Position numbers and translations under genes: made by a program | Shown: positions 25,406 through 35,209 of the stretch, piece after piece | How positions within the stretch are numbered: the stretch's first letter is position 1 | Layout of the letters: every line of letters begins with the position of its first letter | NCBI RefSeq assembly: GCF_003852895.1 | Contig: NZ_QUSW01000003.1 | Span: 620,001-684,000 of the forward strand | Length of the DNA stretch: 64,000 bases | Direction: 5' to 3' | Source of the DNA: Rhizobacter terrae | GTDB lineage: Bacteria; Pseudomonadota; Gammaproteobacteria; Burkholderiales; Burkholderiaceae_C | Notes under the pieces: generated by a model | What the model saw: only the letters and a program-made list of their open reading frames with translations | The model's database searches: none | What the model was told of the DNA's origin: nothing

Positions 25406-25702
25406 TCAGCTGGATTCGATCGCCGGCTGCGGACGCTGGCGGGCGGCCTTGGGTGCGGCAGGCGTGACGACGGCGGCAACCGGTGTGGCAGGCAATGCGG
25501 GCATGGCAGGCATCGCGGGTGCATCGCCTTGCTGCTCGGCGATGCAATGCGCCAGCACGTTCAGGCCTTCCTGCGCGCGGCGCAGCTGTTCAGGCGTCAT
25601 TGCGAGGGCGGCCTTCTCGACCCAGGCCGGATGCGACTGCGCCAGCTGCATCACCGAATGCAGCTGCCTGAGCACGTCATGGCCGGTTCGCTTGGCTTTC
25701 AC
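25406..25702 (-). CDS. Small hypothetical protein
   Basis: 98 residues from a GTG at 25702. The first 60 residues look alpha-helical and amphipathic (VLRQLHSVMQLAQSHPAWVEKA, of which LHSVMQLAQSHPAW is the core; then MTPEQLRRAQEGLNVLAHCIAE), followed by a Met/Ala/Pro-rich tail with MPAMPALPATP repeats and a basic end. I do not recognise it. The ribosome site is weak (AAGAAG). The codon pattern and isolated position make it plausible but not certain. It lies between uvrA and the isomerase gene, on their strand. Confidence 0.55.
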   Translation of the reverse strand: MKAKRTGHDVLRQLHSVMQLAQSHPAWVEKAALAMTPEQLRRAQEGLNVLAHCIAEQQGDAPAMPAMPALPATPVAAVVTPAAPKAARQRPQPAIESS

Positions 25703-25819
25703 GTTGGCGTGTCTTCTTGTTGAGTGGGGATCCCTCGGTGGAGGCGGATTCTATGGACGCCCGGCGGCCGTGCACCACCCCGCACACGGGCAGTGCGCAC
25801 TATTCACGAACAAGCCCGC

Positions 25820-28723
25820 TCAGAGCAGGGGCTTGAGGTAGCGACCGGTGTGGCTGGCCGGGTTGGCGGCCACGTCCTCGGGCGTGCCGCTGGCCACCAC
25901 CGTGCCGCCGCCGGAGCCGCCCTCGGGGCCCATGTCGATCAGCCAGTCGGCGGTCTTGATCACGTCCAGGTTGTGCTCGATGACCACGATGGTGTTGCCC
26001 GCGTCGCGCAGCTGGTGCAGCACGCGCAGCAGCAGGTCGATGTCGGCGAAGTGCAGGCCGGTGGTGGGCTCGTCCAGGATGTACAGCGTGCGGCCGGTGT
26101 CGCGCTTGGACAGCTCCAGCGCCAGCTTCACCCGCTGCGCCTCGCCGCCCGACAGCGTGGTCGCGCTCTGCCCGAGGCGGATGTAGCCCAGGCCCACGTC
26201 CAGCAGCGTCTGCAGCTTGCGCGCAATGTTGGGCACGGCGTTGAAGTAGCCGTGAGCGTCCTCCACCGTCATGTTCAGCACTTCGGTGATGTTCTTGCCC
26301 TTGTACTGGATCTCCAGCGTCTCGCGGTTGTAACGCTTGCCGTGGCACACGTCGCAGGGCACGTACACGTCGGGCAGGAAATGCATCTCCACCTTGAGCA
26401 CGCCGTCGCCCTGGCAGGCCTCGCAGCGGCCGCCGGCCACGTTGAAGCTGAAGCGCCCCGGACCGTAGCCGCGTTCGCGCGCGGCAGGCACTTCGGCGAA
26501 GAGTTCGCGGATGGGCGTGAACAGGCCCGTGTATGTGGCCGGGTTGCTGCGCGGCGTGCGGCCGATGGGCGACTGGTCGACGTTGATGACCTTGTCGAAC
26601 GCATCCAGCCCTTCGATCGCGTCGTGCGCCTCCGGCTCCGCATGAGAGTTGTAGAGCTTGCGGGCGACGGCGGCATACAGCGTGTCGTTGACCAGCGTGC
26701 TCTTGCCCGACCCCGACACGCCCGTCACGCAGGTGAACAGGCCCACGGGGATCTCCGCGGTCACGCCCTTGAGGTTGTTGCCGCGGGCGTTCACGATCTT
26801 CAGGGCCGGCGTCTCGTCGTCATCCTTGGGCTGATGCCGCTCCTTGGGCACCGCGATGCGCAGCACCTGCGACAGGTAGCGCCCGGTGAGCGATTCCGGC
26901 GAGGCCGCGACTTCCGCCGCCGTGCCCTGCGCAATGACCTGCCCGCCGTGCACGCCCGCCCCCGGTCCCATGTCGATGACGTGGTCGGCCGCGCGGATGG
27001 CGTCTTCATCGTGCTCCACCACCAGCACCGTGTTGCCGATGTCGCGCAGGTGCCGCAGCGTGGCGATGAGCCGGTCGTTGTCGCGCTGGTGCAGTCCGAT
27101 GCTGGGTTCGTCCAGCACGTACATCACGCCGGTCAGGCCCGAGCCGATCTGCGAGGCGAGCCGGATGCGCTGCGCCTCGCCGCCGCTGAGCGTGTCGGCG
27201 CTGCGGTCCAGGCTGAGGTAGTTCAGGCCCACGTCGTTGAGGAATTTCAGGCGCGAGCGGATTTCGCGCACCACCTTGTCGGCGATCTCCGCCTTGGCGC
27301 CCTGCAGCTTCAGGCCTTCGAAGTAGGCCAGGCATTCGCGCAGGGTGAAGTGCTCCACGCGGTAGATGGGCTCGCCCTTGTCTTCGCGCTCGTCCAGCAG
27401 GAACACGTGCCGCGCCTCGGTGCGCAGCCGCGCCCCCTCGCAGTCAGGGCAGGCCTTGGCGCTCTGGTAGCGGGCCAGGTCCTCGCGCACCGCGGCGGAA
27501 TCGGTCTCCTTGTAGCGGCGCGTGAAGTTGGGAATGATCCCTTCGAAGGTGTGCCAGCGCTTCACGCTGCGCGTCTTGCCCTTGGCGCCCTCGGCCTCGT
27601 AGACGAACTCGATCTCGTCCTTGCCCGAGCCGTTCAGCAGCACGTTCTGCGCCTTCTTCGGCAGATCCTCGAAGGGCGTGTCGATGTCGAAGTCGTAGTG
27701 CCGCGCGACGCTTTCCAGCAGCGAGAAGGTGTAGCCGTTGCGGCGGTCCCAGCCCTTCACCGCGCCGCTGGCCATGCTCAGCGACGGGAAGCTCACCACG
27801 CGTTCGGGGTCGAACACCGTCACCAGGCCCAGGCCGTCGCAGCTAGGGCAAGCGCCCACCGGCGAGTTGAAGGAGAACAGCCGCGGCTCCAGCTCGCTGA
27901 GCGAATAGCTGCAGATGGGGCAGGCGAACTTGCTGGAGAACAGGTGCTCCTGGCCGGAGTCCATCTCCAGTGCCATCGCGCGGCCTTCGGCGATGCGCAA
28001 GGCTGCTTCGAAGCTCTCGGCCAAACGTTGCTGCAGGCCCGGCTGCACTTTCACGCGGTCGATGACCACGTCGATGTCGTGCTTTTCCGCCTTCTTCAGC
28101 TTGGGCACGTCGGCGGCTTCCACGGTCTTGCCGTCGACGCGAAAGCGCACGTAGCCCTGGGCCTGCATGTCGGTGAAGAGTTCGGTGAACTCGCCCTTGC
28201 GGTCACGCACCACCGGCGCGAGCACCATGAGCTTGGTGTCCTCGGGCAGCGCGAGCGCGGCGTCCACCATCTGGCTCACGCTCTGCGCGCGCAGCGGCAA
28301 CTGGTGCTCGGGGCAGAACGGCGTGCCGGCGCGGGCGTAGAGCAGCCGCAGGTAGTCGTGGATTTCAGTCACCGTGCCCACGGTGGAGCGCGGGTTGTGC
28401 GAGGTGGCCTTCTGCTCGATGCTGATGGCCGGGCTCAGGCCCTCGATCACGTCCACGTCGGGCTTGTCCATCAACTGCAGGAACTGCCGCGCGTAGGCCG
28501 AGAGGCTTTCCACGTAGCGCCGCTGGCCTTCGGCATACAGCGTGTCGAAGGCGAGGCTGGACTTGCCCGAGCCGCTCAGGCCGGTGATGACCACCAGCTT
28601 GTTGCGCGGGATGTCGAGGTCGATGTTCTTGAGGTTGTGCGTGCGCGCACCGCGGATGCGGATGGTCGGTGCTTCGATGGAAGCGTCATCAGCGCGAGGT
28701 GGGGGCTTGGGTGCGGCAGGCAT
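25820..28723 (-). CDS. uvrA: UvrABC excinuclease subunit A
   Basis: 967-residue damage-recognition ATPase of nucleotide excision repair, slightly longer than the usual ~940. Two ABC modules: the first Walker A is [11 protein letters not shown] near residue 50, the second [19 protein letters not shown]; both signatures are LSGGEAQR. Zinc-binding cysteines appear as [10 protein letters not shown]...GACPSC and CEACQGDG...[10 protein letters not shown]-terminal [13 protein letters not shown] is present. The start ATG at 28723 follows an N-terminal Pro/Ala leader typical of betaproteobacterial UvrA. No LexA-like box is visible in the short upstream region, and ssb is not divergent from it as in E. 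coli. Confidence 0.97.
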   Translation of the reverse strand: MPAAPKPPPRADDASIEAPTIRIRGARTHNLKNIDLDIPRNKLVVITGLSGSGKSSLAFDTLYAEGQRRYVESLSAYARQFLQLMDKPDVDVIEGLSPAISIEQKATSHNPRSTVGTVTEIHDYLRLLYARAGTPFCPEHQLPLRAQSVSQMVDAALALPEDTKLMVLAPVVRDRKGEFTELFTDMQAQGYVRFRVDGKTVEAADVPKLKKAEKHDIDVVIDRVKVQPGLQQRLAESFEAALRIAEGRAMALEMDSGQEHLFSSKFACPICSYSLSELEPRLFSFNSPVGACPSCDGLGLVTVFDPERVVSFPSLSMASGAVKGWDRRNGYTFSLLESVARHYDFDIDTPFEDLPKKAQNVLLNGSGKDEIEFVYEAEGAKGKTRSVKRWHTFEGIIPNFTRRYKETDSAAVREDLARYQSAKACPDCEGARLRTEARHVFLLDEREDKGEPIYRVEHFTLRECLAYFEGLKLQGAKAEIADKVVREIRSRLKFLNDVGLNYLSLDRSADTLSGGEAQRIRLASQIGSGLTGVMYVLDEPSIGLHQRDNDRLIATLRHLRDIGNTVLVVEHDEDAIRAADHVIDMGPGAGVHGGQVIAQGTAAEVAASPESLTGRYLSQVLRIAVPKERHQPKDDDETPALKIVNARGNNLKGVTAEIPVGLFTCVTGVSGSGKSTLVNDTLYAAVARKLYNSHAEPEAHDAIEGLDAFDKVINVDQSPIGRTPRSNPATYTGLFTPIRELFAEVPAARERGYGPGRFSFNVAGGRCEACQGDGVLKVEMHFLPDVYVPCDVCHGKRYNRETLEIQYKGKNITEVLNMTVEDAHGYFNAVPNIARKLQTLLDVGLGYIRLGQSATTLSGGEAQRVKLALELSKRDTGRTLYILDEPTTGLHFADIDLLLRVLHQLRDAGNTIVVIEHNLDVIKTADWLIDMGPEGGSGGGTVVASGTPEDVAANPASHTGRYLKPLL

Positions 28724-28778
28724 CGTGGCGCGAGGGCGAAACCGACCATGATAGCGGCGCGACGATCCGCGCGCGCCG

Positions 28779-30188
28779 TCAGGGTGTCAGCCGGTCGAGG
28801 GCGGCGCGCAGGGCCTGGAGCTGGCGCTCGTCCAGCTGGATCACGCGGACCGTGCGGCGTGCCGGGGCGGAACCGTCGCGTTCCCAGACCAGCGAGCGGC
28901 CCGCCAGGCGCAGCACGTGCGCGGGCTTGCCGTCGCGCAGGAGGCGCACGGTGCGCACGACCGGCTTGCCGGCGGCCGACGCATCGGACTTCGCGAGTTC
29001 GCTTTCGGCGGGGCCGACCTGGCCGGACACGATGACCTCGGTGCTCGACGCCCAGCCGGCCTGGCTGGCCACATCGACCTGCGCGAGGAAGGCGCCGAGC
29101 GTGTCGTCGACGGCATGCGACGGGCCGCCGTCGCGTTGCCAGGTCCACGGCGCGGGTTCTGCGGTGAGTGCAGCGCGCAATGCCACGAAGGCCTGCGTGT
29201 CTTCCTCCAGCCGGACCACGGGCTGCCCGCCTGCCGCGAAGTTCGAGGCACCCGGCTTGGCCTCCTGGGCCAGCATCCTGGAACGCGCAAGTCCGGCCGC
29301 AGGCGCCGCCATCGGTGCGGTGGCCGTGCTGGGCATCGGTGCTGGCGCGGGTGCGGGTGCGGGTGCGAGAGCGAGAGCGAGAGCGGGTGCCGGTGCCACC
29401 GGCACGGCCGCAACGGGCGGCGGCGGGACAGGTGCGGGCACTGCGGCCATCCGCTCCGCCGCCGGCTTGGGCGCCACGGTGACCGCCGGAGCGGCAGGCG
29501 ACATGGCTTCCGCCGTGCGCGCGGCCTTCGACAAGGCGTCGGGTTCGGCCTTCAAGGCCGCGTCGCGCTGGCGTTCCTCCTTGGCCGCGAGCGCCTTGGC
29601 GGGCTGCTCCGCCTGGCGCTGGGCGTCGGTGAGGAGTTCATGCTGCCGCCTCTTCGCGTCGTCGACCGCGGCCTCCAGCTTCTTCCGGGACATGGCATCG
29701 GCCACGACCTCCGGCGTGCGCTTGTCCTGTGCCGAGGGCTTCGCGAGCACCGGGGCTTGCGCGGCGACCTGGTCAGCCGCAGTGGCGGCAGCGCCCGCTG
29801 TCGCAGCTTGCTCGTGCGGTGCGGCTGCCGGCGGTGGTGGCGCAGCGGGCGCCGCGGCAGGCACGGGCAGGTCCGTCCTTGATCGAGGCGACGAATCCTG
29901 CAGCGGCCGATCCCACATCATCACGCCCACCAGGCTGGCCACCAGCACGCTGGCCAGGCCCGCACCCACGGCGGGCTTGGCCGACCACACCCACAGCCGC
30001 GTCCACCACGGCACGGGCGGACGCGGCGCGGGTTCCGCAGGCTTCGCCTTGGCCTGCGCCTCGCGAAGAATCATCTCGCTCAAGGAGGCGGGCGGCGCGA
30101 CGTCCGCGTCCGGCGCGTGGCGCAGGGCCTCGCTCAGCCAGGCGTCGCGGTCGGCATCGGGCACGGCCGGAGGCACCGGGCGGCTCAT
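28779..30188 (-). CDS. Probable membrane anti-sigma factor with long Ala/Pro-rich periplasmic region
   Basis: 469 residues. A cytosolic N-terminus of ~80 residues ([30 protein letters not shown]) precedes one membrane helix ([21 protein letters not shown], of which [16 protein letters not shown] is the core). A long low-complexity Ala/Pro/Lys segment follows with heptad-like helices ([18 protein letters not shown]), then a folded C-terminal domain of ~130 residues ([21 protein letters not shown], of which [14 protein letters not shown] is the core). The start overlaps the stop of the ECF sigma gene by four bases (ATGA), the usual sigma/anti-sigma arrangement. There is no CHCC zinc motif. The C-terminal domain is unrecognised and may be the signal receiver. 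In-frame hexanucleotide repeats lie in its middle. Confidence 0.72.
   Translation of the reverse strand: MSRPVPPAVPDADRDAWLSEALRHAPDADVAPPASLSEMILREAQAKAKPAEPAPRPPVPWWTRLWVWSAKPAVGAGLASVLVASLVGVMMWDRPLQDSSPRSRTDLPVPAAAPAAPPPPAAAPHEQAATAGAAATAADQVAAQAPVLAKPSAQDKRTPEVVADAMSRKKLEAAVDDAKRRQHELLTDAQRQAEQPAKALAAKEERQRDAALKAEPDALSKAARTAEAMSPAAPAVTVAPKPAAERMAAVPAPVPPPPVAAVPVAPAPALALALAPAPAPAPAPMPSTATAPMAAPAAGLARSRMLAQEAKPGASNFAAGGQPVVRLEEDTQAFVALRAALTAEPAPWTWQRDGGPSHAVDDTLGAFLAQVDVASQAGWASSTEVIVSGQVGPAESELAKSDASAAGKPVVRTVRLLRDGKPAHVLRLAGRSLVWERDGSAPARRTVRVIQLDERQLQALRAALDRLTP
29346..29390. repeat. Hexanucleotide microsatellite in the anti-sigma gene
   Basis: About four GCGGGT units, then three GCGAGA units, then GCGGGT again on the + strand, encoding Ala-Pro and Ala-Leu dipeptides on the minus strand. 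Six-base units keep the frame, so slippage would change linker length rather than switch the gene off. Confidence 0.7.
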
Positions 30189-30823
30189 CGCGCCTCTCCT
30201 TTCGAGGTCTGGAAGGGCGACAGGTAGGCCCCCATGCACGTGCGCAGTTTGCTCATGGCGTAGCGCAGCCGCGTCTTGGCGGTCTCAAAGCCCACGTTCA
30301 GCGCGCTCGCCACGTCGGCCAGCGGCAGGCCATCGTCGTGATGCAGCAAGAAGGTGCTGCGCTGGGGCAGCGGCAACTCTTCCAGGCATTGAAGCAGACG
30401 TTCGCCAGCGCGCCGCCAGAAGGCCAGGTCTTCGCTGGGCAGCGTCGCGCTCGCGGGGGGCGGCCAGTGCTGCCAGGCGGCCGTGCCTTCGGGTTCCCAG
30501 GGGCCGCTGTCGGAGTCCTCGTCGACTTCGATGGACACCTCGCGCCCGCTGCGCCGCCAGAGGTCGATCACGCGGTTGTTGGCCATGGTGAACAGCCAGG
30601 TGCGGAAGCTCGCGCCCTGCGGATCCCAGCTCGCGCGTGCGTGGACGACGCGCAGCCATGTGTCCTGGAATACCTCGTCGGTCTGCGCTGCAAGCGCCGT
30701 GCCGAGCAGGCGACGGATGAAGCGGTACAACGCGGCCTGGTGCCGCGCATACAGCGCCTCGAACGCCGAGGCATCGCCCGCCGCATAGGCGGACATCAGC
30801 GCGTCGTCGTTCAAGTCTTGCAT
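30185..30823 (-). CDS. ECF-type RNA polymerase sigma factor
   Basis: 212 residues. Region 2 is SAFEALYARHQAALYRFIRR through EVFQDTWLRVV and FRTWLFTMANNRVIDLWRR; region 4 is LPLPQRSTFLLHHDDGLPLADVASALNVGFETAKTRLRYAMSKLR, of which GLPLADVASALNVG is the helix-turn-helix. An acidic insert (EVDEDSDSGPWEPEG) separates the domains. The start was placed at the ATG at 30823, MQDLNDDALMSAYAAGD; the frame is open further upstream over recQ but without similarity. It overlaps the anti-sigma-like gene by four bases. Confidence 0.9.
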   Translation of the reverse strand: MQDLNDDALMSAYAAGDASAFEALYARHQAALYRFIRRLLGTALAAQTDEVFQDTWLRVVHARASWDPQGASFRTWLFTMANNRVIDLWRRSGREVSIEVDEDSDSGPWEPEGTAAWQHWPPPASATLPSEDLAFWRRAGERLLQCLEELPLPQRSTFLLHHDDGLPLADVASALNVGFETAKTRLRYAMSKLRTCMGAYLSPFQTSKGEAR

Positions 30824-30905
30824 GGGTCGCGAGTCTGCCTCATTCACGGGTGATACGGCCAGATCGCCCCGATGGGGTGAATGCAGGCGCCGAATGCAGG
30901 CCCCA

Positions 30906-32777
<1,872 letters not shown>

Positions 32778-32970
32778 GGACGACGGGGACGCGGTGCGAA
32801 GACGCGTGATGGTACGGGACCGCGGCGGGTGGCCCGTCCACCCGCAGGGGCGCCGCGCCATGGCCTTTTCGGGGGAACCCCATCGGACGATGTAGTCGTT
32901 GTCGCTACACTCCCCCGCACCACGCGGCCGTCCAAGCGTGGATCCAACTCTTCTCAGACCCGGGAGGTCC

Positions 32971-33366
32971 ATGTTCCATCGCCTCACAGGCGCGGCATTC
33001 GCCGCGGTCCTGCTTCTCGCCGCTGGCTGCGCCAGCGAAGTCACCCGCCAGGTCATCGACGCGCCAGTGGCCACGCCGCAAGCCGGCAAGCGCTTCACGC
33101 TGAGCCAGCCCGCGTCGTTCCGCCTGGACTCCGGCTACGGCCGCACGGTACCGGCCCACGCCGAGTTCGCCGGCGTGGGCCGCATCGCCCAAGGCCTGGT
33201 GTTCCGGCCCATCGACATCGTGCTCACCGTCGAAGGCAAGCACATGCACGAGGCATATGCCGTCGTGCGCGACGACACGCTGGTGGGCTTCTACCTGCCG
33301 GTCGAAAAAGCGTTCTCGCCGTTGTCCCAGACAACACCCTTCCTCCTCATCGAAAGGAAACAATGA
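32971..33366 (+). CDS. Small lipoprotein of unknown function
   Basis: 131 residues. Signal peptide [20 protein letters not shown] with lipobox LAAG-C puts it in an envelope membrane. The mature part ([21 protein letters not shown], with core [17 protein letters not shown]) looks like a compact beta-rich domain ending [17 protein letters not shown] precedes the ATG. Its stop overlaps the next lipoprotein start (ATGA), so the two are translationally coupled. Function not recognised; both may be exported together. Confidence 0.8.
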   Translation: MFHRLTGAAFAAVLLLAAGCASEVTRQVIDAPVATPQAGKRFTLSQPASFRLDSGYGRTVPAHAEFAGVGRIAQGLVFRPIDIVLTVEGKHMHEAYAVVRDDTLVGFYLPVEKAFSPLSQTTPFLLIERKQ

Positions 33367-33821
33367 CAATGAAGATGCAATCGTTCTTCCGCTTCGCCGC
33401 GCTCGTGCTGGTCGCCTTCCTGACCGCCTGCGCCTCGGGTCCCAAGCATGCTGAAGTGGCCTCGTCCATTCCCGGCCTCAAGCCTGACCAGGGCCGCGTG
33501 TACCTGTACCGCAGCAACAGCATGCTGGGCGCGGCCATCCAGCCCAACATCACGATCAACGGCAAGGTGATGGGCGAGTCCAAGCCGGGCGGCTTCTTCT
33601 TCGTCGACCTGCCTGCCGGCCCGGTCGAGATTGCCACCTCCACCGAAGTCGAGAAGAAGCTCACCTTCACGCTCGACGCCGGCCAGACGCGCTACGTCAA
33701 GACCACCATCGGTTTCGGCCTGATGGTCGGCCGCGTCTACCCCGAGCTGGTGGACAACGCCGTCGGCGCCAAGGAAATCACCGAGACCAGCTACACCGGC
33801 ACGGCCCTGACCAAGCGCTGA
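33363..33821 (+). CDS. DUF2846-type lipoprotein
   Basis: 152 residues from the ATG at 33363 (alternatives 33369 and 33375). Signal peptide with FLTAC lipobox, then a domain resembling DUF2846 (GRVYLYRSNSMLGAAIQPNI, GESKPGGFFFVDLPAGP, FTLDAGQTRYVKTTIGFGLM), a beta-rich fold found in outer-membrane-associated lipoproteins. AAGGAAACA lies just upstream. It overlaps the previous lipoprotein gene by four bases. Downstream, AACGCCCG...CGGGCGTT (33857-33897) with CTCTTT is a weak terminator candidate. Confidence 0.85.
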   Translation: MTMKMQSFFRFAALVLVAFLTACASGPKHAEVASSIPGLKPDQGRVYLYRSNSMLGAAIQPNITINGKVMGESKPGGFFFVDLPAGPVEIATSTEVEKKLTFTLDAGQTRYVKTTIGFGLMVGRVYPELVDNAVGAKEITETSYTGTALTKR

Positions 33822-33988
33822 TCGCTGCGCCCGCTGGCAAGGTCGCGCTTGCCAGGGAACGCCCGTTCGGGCCCTTCCAAGGAGGGGACGGCGGGCGTTG
33901 CTCTTTCCGACCTTCGGGGCGTGCGTGGCAAAAGGGTGACAGGCGATAATCCGTCCCATCGTCTGTTTCACCCCCGCTCGGAGTTCAC

Positions 33989-34507
33989 ATGGCCTCGGTC
34001 AACAAAGTCATCATCGTCGGTAACCTGGGCCGTGACCCCGAGGTCCGCTACAACCCCAACGGCGGCGCCTGGTGCACGGTCAGCATCGCCACCACCCGCA
34101 ACTGGAAGGACAAGACCTCCGGCGAGCGCGTGGAAGAAACCGAATGGCACCGCGTGGTGTTCAACGACCGCCTCGCCGAGATCGCCGGCGAATACCTGAA
34201 GAAGGGCCGCTCCGTCTACGTCGAAGGCCGGTTGAAGACCCGCAAGTGGACCGACAAGGACGGCCTGGAGAAATTCACCACCGAAATCATCGCCAACGAG
34301 ATGCAGATGCTCGGCGGCCGTGAAGGCATGGGTGGCGGTGGCGGCGGTGATGAGGAAGGCGGCGGCTACAGCGGTGGCGGCGCACGCAGCCGCGGTGGCG
34401 AGGAGCGCGAAAGCCGCGCACCGGCCGCACGTCCGCAGCAGGCCAGCAAGCCCGCGCCCAAGACGGCGACCGGCTTCGACGACATGGACGACGACATTCC
34501 GTTCTGA
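33989..34507 (+). CDS. ssb: Single-stranded DNA-binding protein
   Basis: 172 residues. An OB-fold domain from residue 1 ([21 protein letters not shown], of which [16 protein letters not shown] is the hallmark) to ~112 with [21 protein letters not shown] and [13 protein letters not shown] Gly-rich flexible linker follows, ending in the acidic tip DDMDDDIPF that binds RecQ, primase, Pol III chi and other partners. It is separate from uvrA. GATAAT at 33945-33950 could be the -10 element. Confidence 0.97.
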   Translation: MASVNKVIIVGNLGRDPEVRYNPNGGAWCTVSIATTRNWKDKTSGERVEETEWHRVVFNDRLAEIAGEYLKKGRSVYVEGRLKTRKWTDKDGLEKFTTEIIANEMQMLGGREGMGGGGGGDEEGGGYSGGGARSRGGEERESRAPAARPQQASKPAPKTATGFDDMDDDIPF

Positions 34508-34530
34508 TCGCCTCGCCAGCCAAGCTTCCG

Positions 34531-34556
34531 AAGGCCCGCAATCGCGGGCCTTCTTC
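34531..34556. terminator. Terminator between ssb and the convergent membrane-protein gene
   Basis: AAGGCCCGC-AATC-GCGGGCCTT, a 9-bp perfect stem followed by CTTC, 23 bases after the ssb stop. Confidence 0.7.
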
Positions 34557-34573
34557 ATGGCGCACCCTGCCCG

Positions 34574-34996
34574 CTACGGACGCCAGCGCGCGACGTCGCC
34601 GTCGTCGTAGAGCGCCTTCATGGACGGATGGAACATCGCGTAGGCGGCGATGGCGGCCATCATGGCGGCCACCAGCCAGGTGATGCCGGCCTCCACCGGG
34701 TTCCCGGGCCACAGCCGCAGGCCGGTGACGATGCTCAGCAGGCAGCCCAGGACGAACAGCCCGGCCACCACGCGCGACGCGGCCCGGCTTCCCTTGAACA
34801 TCCGGCTCACGGCGATGCCCAGCACGATCAGCCGGATCGCCAGCCACGGCTGGCCTTCGATGATGATGCCCAGCCCCTCCAGGAGGAAATAGATCACGAT
34901 CAAGGCGATGAACACCCGCGGCACCCGTTTGGCCGGTGCGGCCGCCACGTCCTCGACCTGCGCCGCCGGCGGCAGGTACGGATTGTTGTCACTCAT
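34574..34996 (-). CDS. Four-helix hypothetical membrane protein
   Basis: 140 residues. A Pro/Asn-rich cytosolic start (MSDNNPYLPPAAQVEDVA) resembles the NPY.PP leader seen in several uncharacterised bacterial membrane proteins. Four hydrophobic helices follow (VFIALIVIYFLLEGLGIII; AIRLIVLGIAVSRM; VVAGLFVLGCLLSIVTG; WLVAAMMAAIAAYAMF) and a short charged tail. Function unknown. It lies between ssb (convergent) and a hybrid kinase (divergent). Confidence 0.75.
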   Translation of the reverse strand: MSDNNPYLPPAAQVEDVAAAPAKRVPRVFIALIVIYFLLEGLGIIIEGQPWLAIRLIVLGIAVSRMFKGSRAASRVVAGLFVLGCLLSIVTGLRLWPGNPVEAGITWLVAAMMAAIAAYAMFHPSMKALYDDGDVARWRP

Positions 34997-35209
34997 GAGA
35001 CCCCTCCCGTGGTCGCCGTGTCCTGGGCGGCGATTATCCGGTGGGCCGCCAACGAAAGCTCACGGACGTCACATCGGAAACCCGGGTGCTTTGGCACTTT
35101 GCAATGTTCTGGCCCTAACATCGCTGCCAGCCATGAGACCCGCGTTGTCCAATCCAGCAACTGACGCCCGTTCTCCCACCCGGGGGCCGGGGCGGGACGG
35201 CAGGCACTG

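Noticed and set aside
25724-29035. Very long open frame (about 1100 codons) on the + strand opposite uvrA
   Set aside because: It is the GC-skew shadow of uvrA: low-complexity Arg/His/Gly/Val composition, no family motif, and fully antisense to a well-supported gene.
35091-35121. TTGGCACTTTGCA upstream of the hybrid kinase, resembling a sigma-54 site
   Set aside because: GG and GC elements are only 8 bases apart instead of 12, so the spacing is wrong for sigma-54. As a sigma-70 promoter (TTGGCA...TAACAT) the spacer is 19, also poor.
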